The translations under genes were made by a program, and so were the position numbers. Under the pieces are notes generated by a model. That model was not told the origin of the DNA and did not search any database. It saw only the letters and a program-made list of their open reading frames with translations. From Lachnospiraceae bacterium (GTDB lineage Bacteria; Bacillota_A; Clostridia; Lachnospirales; Lachnospiraceae), in NCBI GenBank assembly GCA_017540915.1, contig JAFYAD010000022.1, positions 1 to 6,463 on the forward strand: 6,463 nucleotides of DNA. Direction: 5' to 3'. How positions within the stretch are numbered: the stretch's first letter is position 1; each line of letters begins with the position of its first letter. Of this stretch, positions 1 through 5,937 are shown one piece after another.

Positions 1-51
1 CTTTTTGTCATTTGATATGAAATACAGATGCCACCCTGACGCATTGATTCC

Positions 52-80
52 ATTATCCGACCATATTCTTTATATGACAA
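52..80 (-). promoter_or_regulatory. Predicted sigma-A-type promoter directed out of the left edge
   Basis: On the minus strand TTGTCA (75-80) is followed by 17 nt and GATAAT (52-57). Each box differs from consensus at one position and the spacing is ideal. Transcription would begin near position 45 and leave the window, presumably serving a gene just beyond it. Apart from this promoter and the inverted repeats, positions 1-196 hold nothing I can call a gene. Confidence 0.45.
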
Positions 81-99
81 GACTCTTTTTTACAGGGAC

Positions 100-203
100 G
101 GCGTAAATCCTCTTATTTCATTATTTTGATTTATACTTATAGTGAACGGCAAAAATCTTTTGTCGTTCATTATAATGCTCCCGGAGGATGTATTATTTAC
201 GCC
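100..203. repeat. Interrupted inverted repeat enclosing the hairpin
   Basis: GGCGTAA at 100-106 is complementary to TTACGCC at 197-203, and ATCCTC at 107-112 is complementary to GAGGAT at 184-189. The right arm carries 7 extra bases (190-196), giving 13 bp with one bulge. The 18-bp hairpin at 137-175 is nested inside. The right arm includes the stop codon and the last two bases before it in the membrane-protein gene, so the outer stem would form at the very 3' end of the operon message. Confidence 0.5.
137..175. repeat. 18-bp hairpin after the last gene
   Basis: Positions 137-154 pair with 158-175 across a 3-nt loop (ATC). All 18 positions pair if the plus strand is transcribed, two of them as G-U. 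In a minus-strand RNA those two become C-A/A-C mismatches, at 142/170 and 149/163. It lies 22 nt past the stop of the membrane-protein gene. No U-run follows in either direction, so it is not a textbook intrinsic terminator; it may be an mRNA 3'-end stabiliser, a weak terminator or a protein site. Confidence 0.65.
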
Positions 204-757
204 TGATCTTCTTTGCCTGACACGAAGCAGGCTACCAGTCCGTAAATTATAGTAGGCCGAATCCATATTTCCGTAACGAGATAATTAGTATATTTATCAA
301 CAGGAGAGATATAAATGACATAGCTGTAAAGTCCGGCAATTACCATATCAATAATAAAGAGCAGCCATAGATTGCGCTTGGTATAACTCTTCCAGTCCTT
401 TCGCGCATAGAAAAAAGTGAGCATAAGGAGCAGTAGCACCGAAAGAGTAAGACAAATCAAATGAATTGCGAAATTATCAAGCGGCGGAAGAAAAAGTATG
501 TCACGCAATAGTATAGTAATGCCTACGCATACCGAACTCCAGTAATTGAAACGCCTGCTGTCGAGACGCTTAAAAAAATACATTGCCATCATTACGAGAC
601 AGGCAAGGTAGAACAGATTAAGCACCAGCTCCGGCCATGCCTCTGCAAGCCCGAGATAGCTTATTCCATAGAGCATAGTTCCTACTGAAAGTACAAGAGC
701 AACTGCTGTAATAGCTATATCAATGATCTGTGATTTCTTTTTAAATCTTGTTTCCAT
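197..757 (-). CDS. Small integral membrane protein, about six helices, family not recognised (186 aa)
   Basis: I do not recognise the family. The ATG at 757 follows AAAAGGAG with 7 nt spacing; a longer frame starting at 802 has no ribosome site and would add a soluble 15-residue lead, so it is rejected. Hydrophobic stretches lie at about 11-32, 41-61, 73-91, 96-117, 129-151 and 159-179. Basic residues cluster at the N terminus (RFKKK), at 63-69 (KRLDSRR) and at 119-128 (RKDWKSYTKR), while the other loops are short and neutral or acidic. By the positive-inside rule this gives six helices with both ends in the cytoplasm. No ATP-binding motif, catalytic motif or classical transporter signature is visible. 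It is the last gene of the run, 56 nt after the amidohydrolase stop, so it is likely co-transcribed. It could help move the substrate or product, or be an unrelated passenger; neither can be decided from sequence. Confidence 0.85.
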   Translation of the reverse strand: METRFKKKSQIIDIAITAVALVLSVGTMLYGISYLGLAEAWPELVLNLFYLACLVMMAMYFFKRLDSRRFNYWSSVCVGITILLRDILFLPPLDNFAIHLICLTLSVLLLLMLTFFYARKDWKSYTKRNLWLLFIIDMVIAGLYSYVIYISPVDKYTNYLVTEIWIRPTIIYGLVACFVSGKEDQA

Positions 758-764
758 AAATAAG

Positions 765-772
765 CTCCTTTT
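765..772 (-). promoter_or_regulatory. Ribosome binding site deciding the start at 757
   Basis: The minus strand reads AAAAGGAG, 7 nt before the ATG at 757. The upstream in-frame ATG at 802 has only an A-run before it. This favours a 186-residue product over 201. Confidence 0.8.
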
Positions 773-813
773 CGGATCAATTGTAGGAACACGACTATAC
801 ATTACTGTTTTTT

Positions 814-2514
814 TCAGTCTTTTTTGTATACCGTTTTACCCATAAACACAGTTTCAAGCACCTGAATATCCTGAATACCTTCCACAGGAACGGATTCAAT
901 GTCACTGTCCAGAACTACCAGCTCCGCTGATTTTCCAACCTCGATGGAGCCTGTGATATCTTCAAGATGAGCCTGATATGCGGGATGGATCGTATGTGCC
1001 TGAAGTGCTTCCTTAAGGCTCACACATTCCTCCGGTAAGGCGGCGGGAACATCCTTGAACAGCTCATAAGTCGGATCCCTCCTGACATGTCTTCTCGTCA
1101 TGGCCACCTGGATAGCCGTAATACCATAGGAAGGACTGACAAAGAAATCCGATCCGTAAGCACACACTACACCATTGTCGATCAGTGATTTACTGGGATA
1201 CGTCTGTCTGACGACATCCTCGCCCCAGTCAGCGACCATGATCGGTTCTTCGGTAGGATTATCATTGAACCATGCCGGCTGATTGCTGGCGATGATATGG
1301 CTCCTGCCCATACGTACCCTGTCCTCCGGCGCAATAAATGTATCATGCGCAATAATGTTTCTGATCCTTGGATTCGGGTACAGCTTCTGCGCGTTCTCAT
1401 AGCAGTCGATCACTTTGCGGATGGCATAGCTTCCCATGGCATGTGTATGGATATTGAAGCCCTCCTTGTTGGCAAGTGCCATGGACTCCTCCATATGCGC
1501 TTCATCCCAGAGGATCGGCTCTCTGGTGCCCGGCTTATGGTTGATTGAAGTATCCGCATAGAGCTCGATCATTGAAAACTGACCATCCGCGAAGTATTTT
1601 ACCGTGTCCACGGTGAAAAGCCCTTCCACATCAAACTTCGTGCGGTTTGCGATCGCTCTTTCCATGTCTTCATCCCGGGTCGCATCGTTGACATTATGAA
1701 CACCGGATACTCTGACAGTAAATTCACCCTTCTTTGCCATATCGGTAAGAATCGGATAAGATGCACACTGCAGACAGTCACACAGCAGCGTAAATCCGGT
1801 TTCGTTAAACATATCAAAGCATTCCTTCAGAGAAGCCCTGTGTTCCTCCGGCGAAAAATCATAGTTTGGAATACTGTCAATGATGGGAAGAAAGGTAACA
1901 GGCTCCTTTATATAGCCGCTGGGACTTCCGTCCGCCTCCCTTACGATCAGCCCGTCATGATCATCCGTATCCTTATTAACACCGGCGGCTTCAAGTGCCT
2001 TTGTATTTAAGAGAACCCTGTGCCCGCAATACGACATAAGAACAGCAGGTTTATCCGGTACGACCACGTCAATATCATGTCTGGTAAACGGTCTCACGAT
2101 ACCCTGAAGTCCTCCTGAAAACCATGTTCTGTCCCATCCCAGTCCACGGATTACAGGAGCATCCCTGTGCTCATCGACATAGGCTTTCAAAATGTCCTGA
2201 AGCTTCTTTACCACTCCCTCGGGCGTGTCCTTTTGGGGATCCGGCACAATAGAGCTGAAGCTGCATGTTGCGAATTTTTTCGCTGCATTAGCAACATGAT
2301 TGTGCGCATCTCCAAGACCGGGGATGACACTCTTTCCGTTACAATCAATAACTTCCGTGCTCTCTCCGATCCACTCCTTTACTCCCGTCTCATCACCAAC
2401 ATACACGAATTTGCCGTCCTTGATGGCAACCGCCTGTGCATGTGTTTCCGTTCCATCCAATGCGATGGAATATACTTTTGCGTTTCTGTAAACCCTGTCT
2501 GCAGTCTGAGCCAT
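814..2514 (-). CDS. Amidohydrolase 3 family metal-dependent hydrolase (566 aa)
   Basis: This is a second complete YtcJ-like hydrolase of normal family length with no signal peptide. The ATG at 2514 follows AGAGAGG with 8 nt spacing. The N-terminal part contains AIKDGKFVYVGDETG, nearly the same as the paralogue ending at 4192. The HxH motif is in GLGDAHNHV (H71, H73). GWDRTWFSGG (126-135) and CGHRVLLNTKALEAAGV (163-179) match the family's substrate-side segments. VKYFADGQFS carries K306 and D310, HTHAMGSYA carries H356 and H358, IIAHDTF carries H390, and YGSDFFVSP carries D456. GSIEVGKSAELVVLD closes the barrel-to-sandwich return at about 522-536. All metal ligands are present. Two differences stand out: the usual Gly-Asp after HTHAxG is Gly-Ser here (G361, S362), and residues 245-250 form a Cys-x-Cys-x-x-Cys cluster. 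It follows the esterase after 53 nt. It probably hydrolyses an amide or similar bond; the substrate is unknown. Confidence 0.95.
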   Translation of the reverse strand: MAQTADRVYRNAKVYSIALDGTETHAQAVAIKDGKFVYVGDETGVKEWIGESTEVIDCNGKSVIPGLGDAHNHVANAAKKFATCSFSSIVPDPQKDTPEGVVKKLQDILKAYVDEHRDAPVIRGLGWDRTWFSGGLQGIVRPFTRHDIDVVVPDKPAVLMSYCGHRVLLNTKALEAAGVNKDTDDHDGLIVREADGSPSGYIKEPVTFLPIIDSIPNYDFSPEEHRASLKECFDMFNETGFTLLCDCLQCASYPILTDMAKKGEFTVRVSGVHNVNDATRDEDMERAIANRTKFDVEGLFTVDTVKYFADGQFSMIELYADTSINHKPGTREPILWDEAHMEESMALANKEGFNIHTHAMGSYAIRKVIDCYENAQKLYPNPRIRNIIAHDTFIAPEDRVRMGRSHIIASNQPAWFNDNPTEEPIMVADWGEDVVRQTYPSKSLIDNGVVCAYGSDFFVSPSYGITAIQVAMTRRHVRRDPTYELFKDVPAALPEECVSLKEALQAHTIHPAYQAHLEDITGSIEVGKSAELVVLDSDIESVPVEGIQDIQVLETVFMGKTVYKKD

Positions 2515-2522
2515 TCCTGCTA

Positions 2523-2529
2523 CCTCTCT
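2523..2529 (-). promoter_or_regulatory. Ribosome binding site of the amidohydrolase starting at 2514
   Basis: The minus strand reads AGAGAGG, 8 nt before the ATG. It is a weaker match than the other sites in the operon but has ideal spacing, and no better in-frame start lies nearby. Confidence 0.55.
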
Positions 2530-2544
2530 TTCTTATACTTTATA

Positions 2545-2571
2545 TTTATATTAGGAACAACCTTAGGTCAA
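2545..2571 (-). promoter_or_regulatory. Possible weak internal promoter before the second complete amidohydrolase
   Basis: At the end of the esterase gene the minus strand has TTGACC (2566-2571), then 15 nt, then TATAAA (2545-2550), in a very AT-rich 53-nt gap. The spacing is short of the ideal 17, and a second pairing (TTGTTC, 17 nt, TATAAG) overlaps it. No terminator is seen in the gap. It could give extra transcription of the last two genes or be chance AT-rich sequence. Confidence 0.25.
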
Positions 2572-4199
2572 AGGTAAAAATATCTGGTCAGCGGATATAT
2601 ATTATCCCAATCTATGATTTTGATCACGGATTCCTTTTCCGGATGTATGTTGAATTCATCGAATACCATTACTTTCCTGTTCTCCCGGTCATAGAGCGGC
2701 CATTCATGCACCTTGCCGTCCGGAGATATATCTGCCGAAAGTGATGGATCACCTGTCTTTGCAAACTGAATCCACATTTTCCGCATTGTCTTTGAAAAGG
2801 TCTCGTCATATGCCCTGCCGGTAAAGACAGTTTCCTCCGGATGTTTAAGTACGGATGCAAGCTCGGTTGCATGTCCGCACTTCATATACGGTAAAGTGGA
2901 TTCCGGAGTGAAATAATAGGTGTATGACTTACCCCCTGCCTTTGTCTGCTCCTCAGACAATCTGATATGCGTTGCATTAAACCACAACTGGCTGAACAGA
3001 CGACTGCCTTTTTCGTAGTTTTCTCCCTCCACGCTGTCACAGAAGCTTTCGATCCGTTCTTTATCCTCGTCAGGGAGTCCGGCAATCCTTCTCGTCTTAC
3101 GATCAGCAAACCACATTTCAAACAGCTCCGGTCCCATAAGATGGACAAAATAATTCATTTCATCCTTGTTGCAGCCATGAAGTATTTCGATATCCTTTAC
3201 AGCGCCATTCGCATAAGCCTCATAGGGATCAAGCGGCAGGTATTTCCCGTCTCTTTCCGGACCAATGCGCAGACCTGTCACTGCTGATGCCTGCAAAAGC
3301 TTTTCCGCGTCAACCTTATTCAGATCAGCTACGGTTTTACAGCCGAGTATCTCCATCACTTCATTTGTACAGCCGATGGCCTCTTCTGTAGATATTGTTA
3401 TGGAAGGACCGCCGCTCTGGGCGATTACCCTGTTGATATATTTATGGGAACCCTCAACCAGAGGAAGTGTAGTAACGCTTCCCGCTCCGGCGGACTCGCC
3501 AAAGATAGTTACATTATCGGGATCACCGCCGAAGCCCGCAATGTTCTCATGTATCCACTTTAATGCCATCATCTGATCCATGGGGCCTAAATTCTGTGCA
3601 TCCGGATAGTCACTGCCGTCAGGCAGATGTGACAGGTGAATGTAACCGAAAATACCGACCCTGTAAGCAATGGAAGCAAAGATCACATCCGGGTTTTCCT
3701 TAACAAGATTGTGCATGTCATACAGAGGATCGGCTGTTCCGCCCATTGCATAACCGCCGCCATGTATCCATACCATGACCGGTTTTTTTTCGGCAGTTTC
3801 ATTCTCTGCCTTCCATACATTCAGGTAAAGGCAATCTTCACTCTGGTAATAAAGCGAACCGCCCTCGCTTATATCTTCCCCCTGGCGTGGACTTTTTCCG
3901 TTGTAGTATGCTTCATATATGCCATCATCCGGTAAAAATTCCACGGGAGCTTTCCAGCGAAGATTTCCGACAGGCGGCTTACCCGTAAAAGGGATACCCT
4001 TATATGCAATGATATTTTCAGTTTTTCTTCCTACAAATGTGCCGTTTATGCACTTCACGGCAAGTGACTTGTCATAATTACCTTCAGTTATCTTCTTGTT
4101 CTCACCATACCCGGCTCTTACCTTCTTTTTTGCATCATCAAGAGCTTTTTGTTTCTCTTCTGTCAGAGCCGGTGTCATCAGGTCTTTAACGTCACTCAT
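2568..4199 (-). CDS. Type-B carboxylesterase (alpha/beta hydrolase, COesterase family, 543 aa)
   Basis: This is a serine carboxylesterase of the family that includes p-nitrobenzyl esterase; members cleave carboxylic esters and sometimes carbamates or amides. The early landmark is KGIPFTGKPPVGNLRWKAP (about 67-85). EDCLYLNVW follows at 121-129. The oxyanion loop is HGGG at 146-149. The nucleophile elbow GESAGAGS places the catalytic Ser at 236. The likely acid is E347 in NKDEMNYF, and the catalytic His is H443 in CGHATEL. The triad is therefore complete. No signal peptide is seen: the first 45 residues are charged and Lys-rich (EEKQKALDDAKKKVRAG), a somewhat long N-terminal lead before the core, so the enzyme should be cytoplasmic. 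The ATG at 4199 follows AAAGGAGG with an 11-nt gap, and its reading frame overlaps the upstream amidohydrolase by 8 nt. Its position between two amidohydrolases suggests it removes an ester group from a related substrate; that is inference. Confidence 0.95.
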   Translation of the reverse strand: MSDVKDLMTPALTEEKQKALDDAKKKVRAGYGENKKITEGNYDKSLAVKCINGTFVGRKTENIIAYKGIPFTGKPPVGNLRWKAPVEFLPDDGIYEAYYNGKSPRQGEDISEGGSLYYQSEDCLYLNVWKAENETAEKKPVMVWIHGGGYAMGGTADPLYDMHNLVKENPDVIFASIAYRVGIFGYIHLSHLPDGSDYPDAQNLGPMDQMMALKWIHENIAGFGGDPDNVTIFGESAGAGSVTTLPLVEGSHKYINRVIAQSGGPSITISTEEAIGCTNEVMEILGCKTVADLNKVDAEKLLQASAVTGLRIGPERDGKYLPLDPYEAYANGAVKDIEILHGCNKDEMNYFVHLMGPELFEMWFADRKTRRIAGLPDEDKERIESFCDSVEGENYEKGSRLFSQLWFNATHIRLSEEQTKAGGKSYTYYFTPESTLPYMKCGHATELASVLKHPEETVFTGRAYDETFSKTMRKMWIQFAKTGDPSLSADISPDGKVHEWPLYDRENRKVMVFDEFNIHPEKESVIKIIDWDNIYPLTRYFYL

Positions 4200-5874
4200 T
4201 TTTTTGTTTCCCTCCTTTCACTTTCTCTCCGCAGAAGAACACCTCTGATGGCTTGTTATGACTGAAGCCCTCATGCTCTGCTGTAAGCAGATCATTATCA
4301 AACACCAGAAAATCCGCATCTTTTCCGGTCTCGATGGACCCCTTGCTATTCTCGATACCAAGCTGTTTTGCTCCGTTTATGGTATATCCGAGTATCATTT
4401 CTTCTATGCTCATCTGCTCGGCTGCAGGCGGATATGCCCCCTTGGTCCTGCTGTGTTCCAGAGCTTTTGTCTTATCGGTGATGTGGCGGGTCATTCCTAC
4501 CTCCATCCCAAGGTAAGGGCTCCAGTTATCACCGAAGAATACCTCATCGCTTGAGAAAGTAACCACAGCTTTGCTGTTCCAAAGGCTCTTGCAGCGGTAC
4601 ATGGAAAGTGCCCTCTTCTCTCCAAGCAGCTCACACCATGCCCTAAAAGGCTCTCCGCCCATATTTCCTGCATGCCACCACGGTGTGTAATCGGCGAAGA
4701 CCCCAAGCTTTGCAAAGCGGTTAATATCCGCATCATCCTGAATCTCCAGATGGGCACAGGTGACCTTCACATGATAGTCATCTCCCAGATTCCGTCTGGC
4801 AATTTCCACACCGTCCAGTATCGTGCGCGACGCACGTTCACCTACGGTATGTACATGAAGATCCAGCCCTGCCTCGTTAAGAAGCATGAGGAGCTCTGCA
4901 ATTCCCTCTTTATCAAAGGTCGTGGCTCCCATTGCACCGGTATCCTCATATGGTGTGACAAGTGCGGCAGTCTGTATCTTTAAAGTACCATCCATAAAGA
5001 TCTTTAATGTATGAACCTTTAAGTGCTCCGTATCAAACTCACGGCGGAAACGCTTTGTCTCTTCTACTGCCTCCTTCATCTTTTCAGGCCTTGTGAGAAC
5101 ATAGCATCCGTCCACATATACCGGGAGCTTTCCTTTTTTATCAAGGTCTCTTAAGTACGCATAAACACGCTCGTGAAGCTCGTTATGTTCCGGAAATCCC
5201 GCATCAAAGACACAGCTTACTCCAAATTTTACGGAGTCTTTTATCCAGCGAGTGAGGGCCGCTTCTATCTGCTCATCAGTAAGATTCTTCAAATGATCAA
5301 AAAGTAACCGCCAGCCTGCGGCTTCATATACATTTCCGGTAACATGACCGTCTTTGCGCACATAATAGCTGAGCCCCGGAACTATATCCGGCGTTTCGTC
5401 CGTTATATGATGCTTCTCTAAGATCCTTGAGTTCACCCAGACGCTGTGCGCTTCCGATTCCATTATAAGCAGCTCATTGTCCGGGCATATTGCATCGAGT
5501 TCTTCCTTTACAATAGTCTCACCGTTTAAGAGATCACGTTCCAACTCGAATCTGTACCGGTCAAGTCCGGGATTCTTTTTCACATATTCAGCCATGAAAT
5601 CCATGGCTTCCTTCTTGTTTGTACATTCGACATATACTCCAAAATCCGTATACTCAAATCCAACACCCAGACTCACATGGACGTGACTGTCAATGATACC
5701 CGGAATGATAAGCTTTCCGTTAAGATCCGTTACCTCACCCTCATAATCGGCAAGACCTGCCTCATCTCCCACATAGACGAATTTTCCGTCCTTCACTGCA
5801 AGAGCTGCTGCCTGCGGCATATCTTTATTTGATGTGAAGATTTTGGCATTTTTAATTATCTTATCTGCCTTCAT
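4192..5874 (-). CDS. Amidohydrolase 3 family metal-dependent hydrolase (560 aa)
   Basis: This is a complete cytoplasmic metal-dependent hydrolase with no signal peptide and the usual family length. I chose the ATG at 5874 because AAAGGAG lies 5 nt upstream; an in-frame ATG 15 nt earlier (5889) overlaps that site and has no ribosome site of its own. Numbering from 5874, residues 1-58 form the N-terminal part of the beta-sandwich (VKDGKFVYVGDEAG). The HxH metal motif is in IDSHVHV (H64, H66). LKIFMDGTLKIQTAAL carries K291 and D295, HVHTVGERA carries H340 and H342, CAHLEI carries H375, and TFSSDEVFFG carries D443. KGSIETGKDADFLVFD closes the protein near 511-526. All expected metal ligands are present, so it should be active. 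The family includes YtcJ and N-substituted formamide deformylase-like enzymes; substrate prediction is not possible. The stop overlaps the esterase start by 8 nt, which suggests translational coupling and a shared pathway. It is clearly diverged from the other two amidohydrolases, so it is not a recent copy. Confidence 0.95.
   Translation of the reverse strand: MKADKIIKNAKIFTSNKDMPQAAALAVKDGKFVYVGDEAGLADYEGEVTDLNGKLIIPGIIDSHVHVSLGVGFEYTDFGVYVECTNKKEAMDFMAEYVKKNPGLDRYRFELERDLLNGETIVKEELDAICPDNELLIMESEAHSVWVNSRILEKHHITDETPDIVPGLSYYVRKDGHVTGNVYEAAGWRLLFDHLKNLTDEQIEAALTRWIKDSVKFGVSCVFDAGFPEHNELHERVYAYLRDLDKKGKLPVYVDGCYVLTRPEKMKEAVEETKRFRREFDTEHLKVHTLKIFMDGTLKIQTAALVTPYEDTGAMGATTFDKEGIAELLMLLNEAGLDLHVHTVGERASRTILDGVEIARRNLGDDYHVKVTCAHLEIQDDADINRFAKLGVFADYTPWWHAGNMGGEPFRAWCELLGEKRALSMYRCKSLWNSKAVVTFSSDEVFFGDNWSPYLGMEVGMTRHITDKTKALEHSRTKGAYPPAAEQMSIEEMILGYTINGAKQLGIENSKGSIETGKDADFLVFDNDLLTAEHEGFSHNKPSEVFFCGEKVKGGKQKNE
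4211..4218 (-). promoter_or_regulatory. Ribosome binding site of the esterase, inside the upstream gene
   Basis: The minus strand reads AAAGGAGG, 11 nt before the ATG at 4199. The site lies within the last codons of the amidohydrolase, where it encodes Lys-Gly-Gly. Together with the 8-nt ATGAGTGA overlap this is a typical arrangement for translational coupling. Confidence 0.7.
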
Positions 5875-5879
5875 AGCTG

Positions 5880-5886
5880 CTCCTTT
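5880..5886 (-). promoter_or_regulatory. Ribosome binding site deciding the start at 5874
   Basis: The minus strand reads AAAGGAG, then 5 nt, then ATG at 5874. The longer alternative start at 5889 is the ATG immediately 5' of this site and has only AT-rich sequence before it, so it is rejected. Confidence 0.8.
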
Positions 5887-5937
5887 CATAAATCTGTTAA
5901 GTTATTGTCTGTAATGCGGTATTGTCGTTCATTCTTT

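Noticed and set aside
1..53. Minus-strand frame starting at 53 and open to the left edge (begins MESMRQGG)
   Set aside because: Its ATG overlaps the -10 box of the predicted promoter, so it would lie upstream of the transcript start, and it has no ribosome site. The visible 17 codons match nothing I know.
758..802. Longer start for the membrane protein at 802
   Set aside because: No ribosome site precedes it, whereas AAAAGGAG sits 7 nt before the ATG at 757; the extra residues are not membrane-like.
2535..2567. Terminator between the esterase and the downstream amidohydrolase
   Set aside because: Only a tiny AGG/CCT stem with no GC-rich hairpin and no U-run is present, so read-through is expected.
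2167..2577. Plus-strand open frame of 136 codons opposite the amidohydrolase N-terminal region
   Set aside because: It is antisense to a well-supported enzyme, lacks a ribosome site and recognisable domains, and is Cys- and Ser-rich in the way typical of a shadow frame.
2967..3935. Several plus-strand open frames of about 100 codons opposite the esterase
   Set aside because: All lie fully antisense to the intact esterase and show no family motif or translation signal.
5875..5889. Longer start for the amidohydrolase at 5889
   Set aside because: That ATG abuts the AAAGGAG ribosome site serving the ATG at 5874 and has no ribosome site upstream of itself.
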